A stretch of 64,000 nt of DNA from Bacillota bacterium (GCA_023426245.1 JAFABB010000002.1:62001-126000), one strand, 5' to 3'; shown: positions 53,231 to 61,456, numbered from the stretch's first letter. Notes: generated from the sequence alone by a model not told the origin. Made by a program: numbers and translations.

Positions 53231-53246
53231 CGCGCGCGTGGGCGCG
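53231..53246 (+). repeat. GC-alternating mini-hairpin element, copy 5
   Basis: CGCGCGCGTGGGCGCG; folds as CGCGC-GTGG-GCGCG (53233-53246), differing from copy 1 at one loop base. Intergenic, directly next to the inner palindrome arm. Confidence 0.6.
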
Positions 53247-53297
53247 ATATATATTGTATTTCTTATTGATTTTAAGTTGCTTTTTAGACAGCCTCTT

Positions 53298-54569
53298 TTA
53301 AAACATACGACTATTCTTTAAGTCATCTAAAAAACTTTCCGATTTTTCAAGCCATGCTTTGGCTGCTGTTTCATCCTGGGTAACTGCGGATTGAGCCCAT
53401 TGTTTACAATAATTACATAAGTTGGGGTTGTTTTCTCCGGATTTGGCAGCATAAAAATCATTACAAACCATATGGTCGCAGTTGTAGCCGTGAATAAACT
53501 TTTCAACAAAACCATCTAATTTTTGATTATCAACAAAAGGTACAGGAAGGTTAAAGCCATCAGCATATTTTCTCATAATTTTTGCATTATAGGAACCGGT
53601 AATAATTCCAATAATTAAAGCCTTTAAGTCGTAATGCTTAATATTTGACGTTATTCCCAGATTGAGAATATCAATTAAATTACCCCTATAAGCGTGTAAC
53701 GCATAGGCTTTGACCACCCGTTTTAAAAACTCAGTGGTTTTGGTGCGGTCTACCAGTTTGATTGAAAAATTATCATTTCCGGTTTTCTCTGATAATGCTT
53801 CATAATACTTTACATCTTCAGGCCGAACCCAGCTTGAAGAGAGTAATTTCCCGGGATCTTTGATTTTTTCGGTATTACAGCGAATAACATTATAATCGAT
53901 ATACAACTGGTTAAATCTTTGTTTTTTATCACTGGAATGGGCCAAACCGGTTGCATGATAAATTGAGAATGGACAATCGTGCAGACAAAAATTGTTGCCG
54001 ATAATTCTAAGCCCGATCCCTGACTTTTTCGTATACCGTAGCATTTCTTCCAGCAATTTAAAATTGCGGTTGGTCTGATGTTGCAAGGTTATCTCATCAG
54101 CGCCGAGTTCTTCCCAATATTTAATTTGTTGGATTGTAGAGACGTATGCAAAGTGGCCGATGGTAATTTTTAAATGAGGAAATTGCTGCTTAATCATTTC
54201 ACAGAGATAGGGCGAATTAATGGTTAAGGTATCAACTTCTGCATTTGAAAGTTCGTCGAGGAATTTCAGAATCTCATGATGTTCTTTGCGAACAAATTCC
54301 CTGTTGCCAAGACATATTGGATTGAATAAATAATTAAACTTTAAATGATTTTTATGACATAATTGGATATAATTTTTAAGCTCATTTTTCGAAACCTTGG
54401 GTAAATTAATTGAAGATCGGCCGCCGCCGATTATGTCTTTTTTTAATTTACCGAAAACCGATGAAAACGCATTATCTTGGTTGAATTTAGCAATTTCGCC
54501 AATAAGCTCCGGGTCAAAATTGGTCGCTATGGTATATTTCATTCGAAAATTCCGGGCGCTTTCCACCAT
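53298..54569 (-). CDS. Peptidase U32-family protein (UbiU/UbiV/RlhA-like)
   Basis: 423 aa, GGAGGG 6 nt before ATG. U32 barrel pattern: LTINSPYLCEMIKQQFPHLKITIGHFAYVSTIQQIKYWEELGADEITLQHQTNRN. Cys residues likely to hold an Fe-S cluster are C195 and C199 (NNFCLHDCP) and C231 (VIRCNTEK); a C-terminal set C364, C369, C385, C388 could hold a second. Characterised relatives UbiU/UbiV and RlhA/TrhP hydroxylate substrates without O2. In an anaerobic lipid cluster such an oxygen-independent hydroxylase is plausible; a protease role is unlikely. Last gene of the operon starting at 60049. Confidence 0.85.
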   Translation of the reverse strand: MVESARNFRMKYTIATNFDPELIGEIAKFNQDNAFSSVFGKLKKDIIGGGRSSINLPKVSKNELKNYIQLCHKNHLKFNYLFNPICLGNREFVRKEHHEILKFLDELSNAEVDTLTINSPYLCEMIKQQFPHLKITIGHFAYVSTIQQIKYWEELGADEITLQHQTNRNFKLLEEMLRYTKKSGIGLRIIGNNFCLHDCPFSIYHATGLAHSSDKKQRFNQLYIDYNVIRCNTEKIKDPGKLLSSSWVRPEDVKYYEALSEKTGNDNFSIKLVDRTKTTEFLKRVVKAYALHAYRGNLIDILNLGITSNIKHYDLKALIIGIITGSYNAKIMRKYADGFNLPVPFVDNQKLDGFVEKFIHGYNCDHMVCNDFYAAKSGENNPNLCNYCKQWAQSAVTQDETAAKAWLEKSESFLDDLKNSRMF

Positions 54570-54608
54570 CTAAATCCCTCCTTCGAAACCACTAAGCCTC
54601 TTAAATTC

Positions 54609-55550
54609 TCAAATCTTCCAAAAATCAAAAAAATTAAACCATAGGTAAGGATGTTCCTGGACATGATTTTCCAATGCAGTAGAATATAATTCCAGCATCT
54701 TTTGGATCTTTTGATCCTTACTCAAACTTTCATCATCTAAAACTTCTGTTGAAATATCCTTCCAACTATAGCGGATGGTATGCCTGTCCTCTTTGGCAGT
54801 AAATAAGGCAATTACGGATGCACCTGTCGCCACGGCAAGTTGTTCCGCAATCATTGGAAATTTAGCGGGAGAACCTAAGAAAGAAACGATCTTGGTACGC
54901 CACTCCTCGGCCCGATCTCCGGTAACTCCTATAACTTCTCCCCGTAATAAAGCGTTGGTCGCTTCAATCATTCCTCCATAATTATCGCTCACGTTAATCA
55001 GGTTAAATTGAGCCCCTTCACCACTTTTCCTGACATCATAAAAACTTTTTCTTTTGTTCTTATCAAAATTCTTATCCACTAAAACATTCATCTTTCTCTG
55101 AAACCTTATCGAGCCTGCCATTGAAACTTCCCAAAAACCCACATGGGATAGTAAAAATATCACCGGTTTTTTTCTCAGGAGATCTAAGATTTCAGGTTCC
55201 CGGTCAAACTTTAATTTAATTTTGGATTCTCCCACAAAGCCAAAATATAGCTGATCAACCAGGGCTTGTCCAAAAACAAAGATATACTTAAAAAGACGAA
55301 AATACCTTTTCATCAACATATCTTCAGGAAATCTTCTTTGTAAATACGGTTTGGCACATTGATAAACACTCGGTCTGAAAATAACATAATAGGGTATCAA
55401 TAATACCAATATTCCGTAAGCTCCACCTAAACCAATATGCCGTAAAATAAAATGAAATATGGAATATCCTAACTTGTTTCCATAGCCTTTATTATTGGTA
55501 CCTTTATTTCCATTCATATTGTTTGGGGTGTCATTTATGCCTTGTTTCAT
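54609..55550 (-). CDS. LpxL/LpxM-like lipid acyltransferase
   Basis: 313 aa from ATG 55550 (AAGGAA upstream, ATGA overlap with the radical SAM stop). Asn/Gly-rich start, one membrane segment (GLGGAYGILVLLIPYYVIFR), HX4E catalytic motif in LSHVGFWEVSMAG, then GVTGDRAEEWRTKIVSFLGSPAKFPMIAEQLAVATGASVI and the terminal YLWFNFFDFW. LpxL-like enzymes of aryl polyene clusters are thought to join the chain to its lipid anchor; the same is inferred here. Confidence 0.9.
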   Translation of the reverse strand: MKQGINDTPNNMNGNKGTNNKGYGNKLGYSIFHFILRHIGLGGAYGILVLLIPYYVIFRPSVYQCAKPYLQRRFPEDMLMKRYFRLFKYIFVFGQALVDQLYFGFVGESKIKLKFDREPEILDLLRKKPVIFLLSHVGFWEVSMAGSIRFQRKMNVLVDKNFDKNKRKSFYDVRKSGEGAQFNLINVSDNYGGMIEATNALLRGEVIGVTGDRAEEWRTKIVSFLGSPAKFPMIAEQLAVATGASVIALFTAKEDRHTIRYSWKDISTEVLDDESLSKDQKIQKMLELYSTALENHVQEHPYLWFNFFDFWKI

Positions 55551-56890
55551 GACTGCTTCCTTTTCAATAATAAATCCCAAAGCGAGCCTCTGATTCCTGA
55601 GTTATGCATAAAACGATTTCTGTCTGCCACACCGGCCCAAGGGAAAATCCAATTTCGCTTTTCTGTAAAGGTTTCCGTAAGATACTGATTTAACCACTGA
55701 ACATCTATATCCGGTGAATGATAATATACTTCTTGATTAAATAGCTCACTCTCATCCTGAATCAATCCTGTCTGTTTAGCAAGTTCACAAATTCCGGTAT
55801 CGGGAAATACGCGCACTCCCATTCCACCGAATACCACGCAAAAATCAAGTTCTGAAAGATTTCTTATTCCTTCACGGACTGTCTTTTCAGTTTCTCCCGG
55901 GCCACCGAAAATGATGAAATGAGATCCCGGAATAGCATACTCGGCAAATAAATTGTTGGCCTTCCGGACATCATCCCAATAAAAATTTTTGCCCATTCCA
56001 CTCAAAGTAGCGTCACTGGAACAATCCGTACCCCATTCAACCGAATGCAAGCCGGTCCGTTTCATCAACTCGATTTCATCCCGGTGAAATTCGGTCGGTC
56101 TTAGATAACATGTCCAAGGAACCGAAATTTCCCGTCTGGCCATTTCCTCCATAATTCGCAGATACTCGTTGTTGACATCATTAAATACCGAATCCGTAAA
56201 AAAAACAAAATCGGCCCCATGTTTTTCTTGAAGATAAACAATCTCATCGACGACAGCTTTCGGCTCTCTAAAAATATACCGATTGCCTTCTAAATTAGGA
56301 TAGGAACAATACAGACATTGATGGGGGCAACCTCTCTTGGTAGTGATATTCAGCATACCGCCTTTGTTTAAATAAAAATCAGATAACCGGTTTTCACGGG
56401 TCAAAAAATAACGGTTTTCCCCCGAGTAATCAACCTCTCCATCTAGGATTGAACTTTGAGGCGGCATTTTCCGCTCCAACTGATGAATCAATTTTGGCAG
56501 ACTGACCTCTCCCGGTCCAGTGATTCCATAGTCGGCGCCTAAAAACTGCAAAAATTGGACAGGAAAGATTGTATAGGCAGATCCTCCCAAAATAAGAGGG
56601 GCGCTGGATCTTTGTTTTATCCTTTCAGCTAGTGATTTGTATTGAAATAAAAAAGATTGGGGTTCGTTAAAATTCACATTATCGACATTCCGCATGGAGA
56701 GAGCAATATAATCGGGCTTAAATTCAATGAGTGCCAAATCCAGGACATCGGTTCCATCCACCATTAAATCGATGAATTTTACATCAATTCCTGAGTTTTG
56801 AGCAGCAGCGGCAACGATATTGGCTCCAAGGGGATACACCGGATAGGGATCATCCATTAGATTCGTAGCAACCATTAATAATTTGGCCAT
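55547..56890 (-). CDS. B12-binding radical SAM protein (lipid-biosynthesis type)
   Basis: 447 aa from ATG 56890, 5 nt after GAGGGG. Cobalamin-binding domain 1-150 (VYPLGANIVAAAAQNSGIDVKFIDLMVDG, APLILGGSAYTIFP, GADYGITGPGE). Radical SAM Cys C188, C192, C195 in KRGCPHQCLYCSYP. Resembles the B12 radical SAM proteins linked to FabF genes in ladderane-type lipid operons (family knowledge from memory). Flanked by ketosynthase and acyltransferase genes with 4-bp overlaps, so it must act on the same chain. Confidence 0.92.
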   Translation of the reverse strand: MAKLLMVATNLMDDPYPVYPLGANIVAAAAQNSGIDVKFIDLMVDGTDVLDLALIEFKPDYIALSMRNVDNVNFNEPQSFLFQYKSLAERIKQRSSAPLILGGSAYTIFPVQFLQFLGADYGITGPGEVSLPKLIHQLERKMPPQSSILDGEVDYSGENRYFLTRENRLSDFYLNKGGMLNITTKRGCPHQCLYCSYPNLEGNRYIFREPKAVVDEIVYLQEKHGADFVFFTDSVFNDVNNEYLRIMEEMARREISVPWTCYLRPTEFHRDEIELMKRTGLHSVEWGTDCSSDATLSGMGKNFYWDDVRKANNLFAEYAIPGSHFIIFGGPGETEKTVREGIRNLSELDFCVVFGGMGVRVFPDTGICELAKQTGLIQDESELFNQEVYYHSPDIDVQWLNQYLTETFTEKRNWIFPWAGVADRNRFMHNSGIRGSLWDLLLKRKQS

Positions 56891-56892
56891 CG

Positions 56893-57570
56893 TCACCCCT
56901 CAAACAATTCGGAAAAGTTGAATTCTTGATTAAAAGAAAAAACGCCTTTGGATTTACCGGTCATCTCCATGGATAATACTGCAAAAGCCGCACCTTTAGG
57001 AAACTTTTCATGATGGCTTATATTTTGGGACGCCTCAACCCAACCCACTAAGACACACTCACATTGTTTGGAGACTAGTAATGAAAGTGCGGCCGGTATC
57101 CCAGTGATACCGGACCTTTGATGGTCATTTCCCACGCAAAAAGTTGGACCGGAGAATTTAAAAAATACCGTAATTTCGCCTAAGGCAACATTGGGAAGAG
57201 TATAGGAAAAAAGATTTGGGCTGGAAAATTCCCCTTTGGATTCCCGGGTGGATTCAAAAAAAGCCAAATCATCATCATACACACCACTCGAGCTTCCAAG
57301 GATGATTCCAATACTCTTTTTTTCTTTATCCCGGGCCCCCTCAAGCATATCGGCGTCTTTTAAAGCAAGTACTGCAGCAGCAAAACAGATTTTTGTATAA
57401 ACATCAAACCGGCCAAATCGTCCCGGCAATTCAGGAATATATTTCTCCAACTCGGGATATTGGAACCTTACATCCGAATTGGAAAACTGTGGCCTGGAAC
57501 CAAAAAAACCATTCCCAAAGGCGGAGATCCATCCCGACCCTAAAAGATAGAATTTCTCTTGGCCTATCAT
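56893..57570 (-). CDS. Half-length ketosynthase-like protein without catalytic Cys
   Basis: 225 aa. Only the N-terminal ketosynthase half is present (LLGSGWISAFGNGFFG, GIILGSSSGVYDDDLAF, SGPTFCVGNDHQRSG, CVLVGWVEAS). Counting from GPT, the nucleophile position holds His in NDHQ rather than Cys. It matches the beta-ketoacyl synthase N-terminal-like (PF13723) type found beside aryl polyene ketosynthases. Start codon overlaps the previous stop (ATGA). Likely a structural partner of the KS upstream. Confidence 0.8.
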   Translation of the reverse strand: MIGQEKFYLLGSGWISAFGNGFFGSRPQFSNSDVRFQYPELEKYIPELPGRFGRFDVYTKICFAAAVLALKDADMLEGARDKEKKSIGIILGSSSGVYDDDLAFFESTRESKGEFSSPNLFSYTLPNVALGEITVFFKFSGPTFCVGNDHQRSGITGIPAALSLLVSKQCECVLVGWVEASQNISHHEKFPKGAAFAVLSMEMTGKSKGVFSFNQEFNFSELFEG

Positions 57571-58673
57571 GATAAATTCTCCATTAAAATTGCGGCGTTA
57601 ATTCCACCAAATCCTGAATTGCTCGTCAGAATTGTCCGACCCGGAAATATTGTTTTTTCTAATACAACATTCGGAGATTCCGGAAGACTGCATCCCACTG
57701 TGGGGGGTAACATGCCATCCAGCAAACATTTTTGACATATTGCAATCTCGATTCCACCTGCAGCCCCTAAAGTATGGCCAATGGATCCTTTGACACCAAA
57801 AATTGGCGGTCCTTTTTCTCCAAAAACAGAACGAGCAGCCAATAATTCCATAGTATCATTATACCGAGTTCCAGTCGCGTGAGCACAAAAAGCTTGCACT
57901 CTTAAAGGAGATTGTCCTGCCATTTCTATAGCATGAGAAATTGCTTTTGCAAGACCGGCTCCATCTTTAGAGGGGCCGGTAATATGGGTTGCATCATTGG
58001 TTATCCCAAAGCCGGATATCCGGATATCCGAATTCCGCTTTGCTGACAAAAAAAGAGCTACCGCGCCATCTCCTAAAGATAAACCGTTCCTTTGCGTATC
58101 AAACGGCATACATACTTCATCTTTCATAGCTTTTAATGCAGCAAAACCATAGTATACAAACCTGCTGACTATATCAGCGCCTGCTACTAAAATATTATCA
58201 TATTTCCCCTCGGCGATATACTGTGCTGCAAGGGCACAACCGATTGTTGATGAAGCACAGGCAGCATTAATTTCCATTCCCCCATTTTTTAAGCCCAAAA
58301 TCTCAGTCACCCAAGCACGTAAATCGTAGGCAGACAAATATGATGGTTTCGGGATTTCATTATCGCGACTTTCTACCCATTCGGCATTATTTTTAATTCC
58401 AGTCCAAATTACGAAAGTGTCCTCCGGCAATTTGGGGAAATCTGCCAGACTTTGCTCCATCAAATATTGAGTAAAATTAGCTTGAGTATTCAATAAATCT
58501 CTTTGGTAGAGGGACAACCCTGTTTCCGGTAACAAGGAGTTTTCAAAATATGCTTTTTTTATAATACTGGATTGATGGTTAAGAAGCGATTGCCAGGTTT
58601 GTTCCAGCGTACCCAATCCGGTAATCACTGATGAATGATTTAAATAAACTTCTCGATTCACTTTAGGCTCCAT
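57567..58673 (-). CDS. Beta-ketoacyl-ACP synthase with shortened N-terminus
   Basis: 368 aa, about 40 shorter than FabF. Active site intact: Cys139 in INAACASSTIG, His265 in AHATGTRYND and His300 in IGHTLGAAGG; GDGAVALFLS and FGGINA present. Overlaps the thioesterase by 16 bp and the half-KS by 4 bp. Could form the second KS/partner pair of the region. Confidence 0.9.
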   Translation of the reverse strand: MEPKVNREVYLNHSSVITGLGTLEQTWQSLLNHQSSIIKKAYFENSLLPETGLSLYQRDLLNTQANFTQYLMEQSLADFPKLPEDTFVIWTGIKNNAEWVESRDNEIPKPSYLSAYDLRAWVTEILGLKNGGMEINAACASSTIGCALAAQYIAEGKYDNILVAGADIVSRFVYYGFAALKAMKDEVCMPFDTQRNGLSLGDGAVALFLSAKRNSDIRISGFGITNDATHITGPSKDGAGLAKAISHAIEMAGQSPLRVQAFCAHATGTRYNDTMELLAARSVFGEKGPPIFGVKGSIGHTLGAAGGIEIAICQKCLLDGMLPPTVGCSLPESPNVVLEKTIFPGRTILTSNSGFGGINAAILMENLS

Positions 58674-59128
58674 TCATCCCATTTTTGATAAAACGCTTCC
58701 GCAAATTCCGGTTTTAAAATCATGGGATTACCGGTTAAGTCAGTATAAACCTGAACTGTATAACCTCTAGCCGATAAGGTGCCATTTTCGGCAAAAATTT
58801 GGTAACTGAAATTCATTTTAGCTGCTTCCGTCCAATGACAGGCAGCTTGAATCCGAATAAGTTCATCATAGCGAAGCGGGTATAAATGGTCAACATGCTG
58901 CTGAACAATAGGCATTGCAAATCCATGCCCGGCCATGTCATAATAACTAAACTCGAATTTACGGCCCCACTCGTTGCGTCCCTGCTCAAAATAACTAACA
59001 TACCGTCCATGCCATACAATCCGTAAAGGATCAACTTCATCGAATTGCACTCTACGAAAACACTCCGCTAGCAACGGTGTTTTCTCATCCGGTGGAAAAT
59101 AGCTATCATATCTTCGATGCATACTCAT
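58658..59128 (-). CDS. 4HBT-family acyl-CoA/ACP thioesterase (hot dog)
   Basis: 157 aa. FDEVDPLRIVWHGRYVSYFEQGRNEWGRKFEF is the 4-hydroxybenzoyl-CoA thioesterase pattern with catalytic Asp33; a single hot-dog domain. ATG 59128 is chosen since GAGAAG precedes it; a GTG abutting the upstream stop (59149) has none. Releases or trims ACP-bound chains. Intact paralogue of the damaged gene at 27990-28526. Confidence 0.9.
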   Translation of the reverse strand: MSMHRRYDSYFPPDEKTPLLAECFRRVQFDEVDPLRIVWHGRYVSYFEQGRNEWGRKFEFSYYDMAGHGFAMPIVQQHVDHLYPLRYDELIRIQAACHWTEAAKMNFSYQIFAENGTLSARGYTVQVYTDLTGNPMILKPEFAEAFYQKWDEWSLK

Positions 59129-59149
59129 AATTTTCTTCTCTTTCTTCAC

Positions 59150-60049
59150 TCATTGCAAACCGCAAGGTATACAACTACCGCTAAACCGTGAAATTTCTTT
59201 TTCAGCTCTTTCCTTTACAATGGTTGTAAATGTATATCTCCCGTCATTACTTGGGGCTGTTTTTATTTCACAAGTAATGTTTTGATCCGGAAGAACCATA
59301 CCGCTGATTTTCATTTTCTTAATTGACTTTAAAAAAATAGTTTTCCCAAGGAGTATTTCCAAACCGATAGCAGCGATTTCCAACAAAACAACGCCGGGCA
59401 AAATTGGATTTTCTGGAAAATGGCCGTCAAAAGGTTCAAAATCTTTAGGACAGGCTATGGAAAAAGATATTTGCCCATCTTCAATACGAACTTTCTGAAT
59501 ATAGGAATAAAGCTTCCTTTGCATATTGGAAACCAGATATAAAGGCAAATTCCGATTATCAAAACTCTTTTCACCCGTCCCGGACGAAACCTGTACAGGA
59601 TTAATGGAGCCGCTTAATTCGGCTACGTTCTCTGTTTGATACAATTTTGTGACGAGTTCGGCGATTTTTTTTCCGTCCCGTTCGATAATGCCTTGGACAA
59701 AGCTTACTTGAGAAACCTCTTCAGTCACAAAGCCACGCAGAGTCAGCATATCACCCAGGTTAACCGGATTAAAAAATTCGGCATCCTGCATGCCAACAAA
59801 CAGACCTTTCCGAACCACCGGCCCTTCTTCTTGCCTTGCCTGATATCCAAAAACAGCTGCAGTCAATTGATTAATATATTCGACAAGTACGGCATTGGAT
59901 AATTGCTGGCGGTCGTTAAGAAAAATATTATCTCCCATGATAGCCGCTCTAGACTCACTACCATTTTTTTGGGCTTGAATCAATGTTTGCGGAAAACCCA
60001 TTTTCCCTTTTTGCGGTATCAAATCTACAATAGAGCATGATAAAGTCAA
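59150..60049 (-). CDS. Double hot-dog 3-hydroxyacyl-ACP dehydratase (ApeP-ApeI-like fusion)
   Basis: 299 aa from TTG. C-terminal half (about 165-299) is FabZ/ApeI-like: FEPFDGHFPENPILPGVVLLEIAA with His210 and Glu224 as the likely catalytic pair. N-terminal half (1-140) resembles ApeP: SIVDLIPQKGKMGFPQTL with Gln13 in place of the usual His, and AVLVEYINQLTAAVFG with Glu57. In aryl polyene clusters these two dehydratases are separate proteins. Only the C-terminal site looks catalytically complete. First gene of the seven-gene operon. Confidence 0.87.
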   Translation of the reverse strand: MTLSCSIVDLIPQKGKMGFPQTLIQAQKNGSESRAAIMGDNIFLNDRQQLSNAVLVEYINQLTAAVFGYQARQEEGPVVRKGLFVGMQDAEFFNPVNLGDMLTLRGFVTEEVSQVSFVQGIIERDGKKIAELVTKLYQTENVAELSGSINPVQVSSGTGEKSFDNRNLPLYLVSNMQRKLYSYIQKVRIEDGQISFSIACPKDFEPFDGHFPENPILPGVVLLEIAAIGLEILLGKTIFLKSIKKMKISGMVLPDQNITCEIKTAPSNDGRYTFTTIVKERAEKEISRFSGSCIPCGLQ

Positions 60050-60717
60050 CTCTTCACCTTCATTTATAACATTGATGATACAAACTTTTCACTGCGCCCA
60101 ATGGTAACCATATGATCAACATCCAAGTGGTTGTCAATCCAAATAACATACTAGTTTCGTCCGTGGAAAACCATTTTCCTTCTGCATATCAAAAAATATT
60201 TGCTTCCAAATAATCTTCTTGTAACAGATTTATCATTGGCGACTTGCATAAAGATACGCTCACATAAAAGAAGCTGGTGAGCTTCAAAGCCTACCACCAG
60301 CAGTTTCTTCAATATTCTTTCTCGCTGGCATCCAAAAAATAAACCTCGTATTACGGGTCCACTATTGGCTAATTTAGGTCAACCCTTTGCAAATGCCAAA
60401 ATATTATAATGTTTTATCCATCGCATCCCGTCTGAAGCCGGAAAACAATGTTTTCTTTCGCATTAAACTTTATTCTCTTAAGTTTTTATTGTACCAAATT
60501 TTGCTTTAAATTGCAATTCTAAGCATTTTGTCATTCTCGGCGCTTCCTTCGAATTCCGTTTCGTTAACAATTTTTTGCCAATATCATCTAAATTTAATCT
60601 CCATCTCAGTTAACATCGTAACTTTATTGTTTACCGTATCATGAAAGGAAAAAATTTCCCAAAAGAGAATAAATATATTCGATACTTTTTTTAATTTTAG
60701 TTCAAAGGAGAAAAACG
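60050..60717. other. Divergent intergenic region of the dehydratase and FabG genes
   Basis: 668 bp, no gene. Holds the motif and hairpin at 60253-60301 and CGTATCAT (60635-60642) about 75 bp before the FabG start. Confidence 0.5.
60253..60301 (-). promoter_or_regulatory. TGAGCGTATC motif with adjacent hairpin
   Basis: Minus strand: GCTGGTG and CACCAGC (60301-60295 and 60279-60273) form a 7-bp stem followed by TTCTTTT, then TGAGCGTATCTTT (60262-60250). It lies about 200 bp before the dehydratase start. The hairpin is terminator-like, so it may be a leader attenuator or may stop antisense transcription. Confidence 0.45.
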
Positions 60718-61456
60718 ATGGAATTGGGATTAAAAAATAAAGTAGCCTTGATTACCGGCAGCGCCAGAGGACTTGGCCGTGCCATCGCCGAAAGGCTGGC
60801 TGTAGAAAAAGCCAATGTTGTAATTACGGATATCAATGAAACAATGGCTCTTTCTACAGCCGAGGAAATTGCCCAAAAATATCACATTAAAACATGACGC
60901 AGCTTCCGACGAATCAACCAAAAAGGTTGTAAAAGCGATTACCAATCGTTTCTCCCGTATCGACATTTTGGTCAATAATGCCGGAATTACCCGGGATGCC
61001 CGTCTGATGATGATGAAACAAGACGATTGGGATCTGGTATTAAAAATCAATTTAACCGGAGCCTTTATTTGTACGAAATTAGTATCCAAACAAATGTTGA
61101 AACAAAATTCCGGCAGTATAGTCAACATTGCCAGTGTATCCGGCCTTATGGGGAATATCGGACAAGCCAATTACTCGGCATCAAAAGCAGGTTTGATTGG
61201 TCTTACCAAAACAACCGCCCGGGAACTTGCTGAACGTGGGATCACTGTCAATGCTGTAGCACCCGGATTCATTCAATCTGATATGACTCATGGATTGTCA
61301 GAAGAAGCAACCCAAAAATTTCTGGCCCAAGTCCCTATGAATCGTTCCGGTAAACCCGAAGATGTAGCCGGTGTAGTATTATTCCTCGTTTCTGATTTGG
61401 CAAAATATGTGACGGGACAAGTTATCAATGTCGATGGCGGCATGGTCATGGGTTAG
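60718..61456 (+). pseudogene. FabG-type 3-oxoacyl-ACP reductase interrupted by a frameshift
   Basis: Begins at ATG 60718 (AAAGGAG upstream) and reads GLKNKVALITGSARGLGRAIAERL to QKYHIKT, then hits TGA at 60895-60897. The +1 frame continues KHDAASDESTKKV...IDILVNNAGITRD...IVNIASVSG...NYSASKAG...VNVDGGMVMG-like to 61456. All catalytic residues (Ser, YxxxK) are in the second part. Removing one A from AAAA at 60889-60892 joins both parts. This is either a real inactivation or a homopolymer sequencing error. It lies divergently from the dehydratase operon. Confidence 0.85.

Larger units (their letters stand above)
53150..53297 (-). repeat. Nested palindromic region carrying two GC elements
   Basis: Outer arms GACTATCCCAAAAGTAAATT and AAGTTGCTTTTTAGACAGCC pair imperfectly. 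Inner arms AGAAATACAATATAT (53192-53206) and ATATATTGTATTTCT (53249-53263) are perfect 15-bp complements. GC elements sit between the left arms and directly inside the right inner arm. It follows the U32 gene and may act as its terminator, or be a MITE-like remnant: the outer arms resemble the GAGGCTGTCCCAAAAG stem at 10276. Confidence 0.6.

Noticed and set aside
53298..54569. Secreted collagenase-type protease
   Set aside because: No signal peptide; Cys arrangement and cluster context fit the non-proteolytic U32 hydroxylases better.
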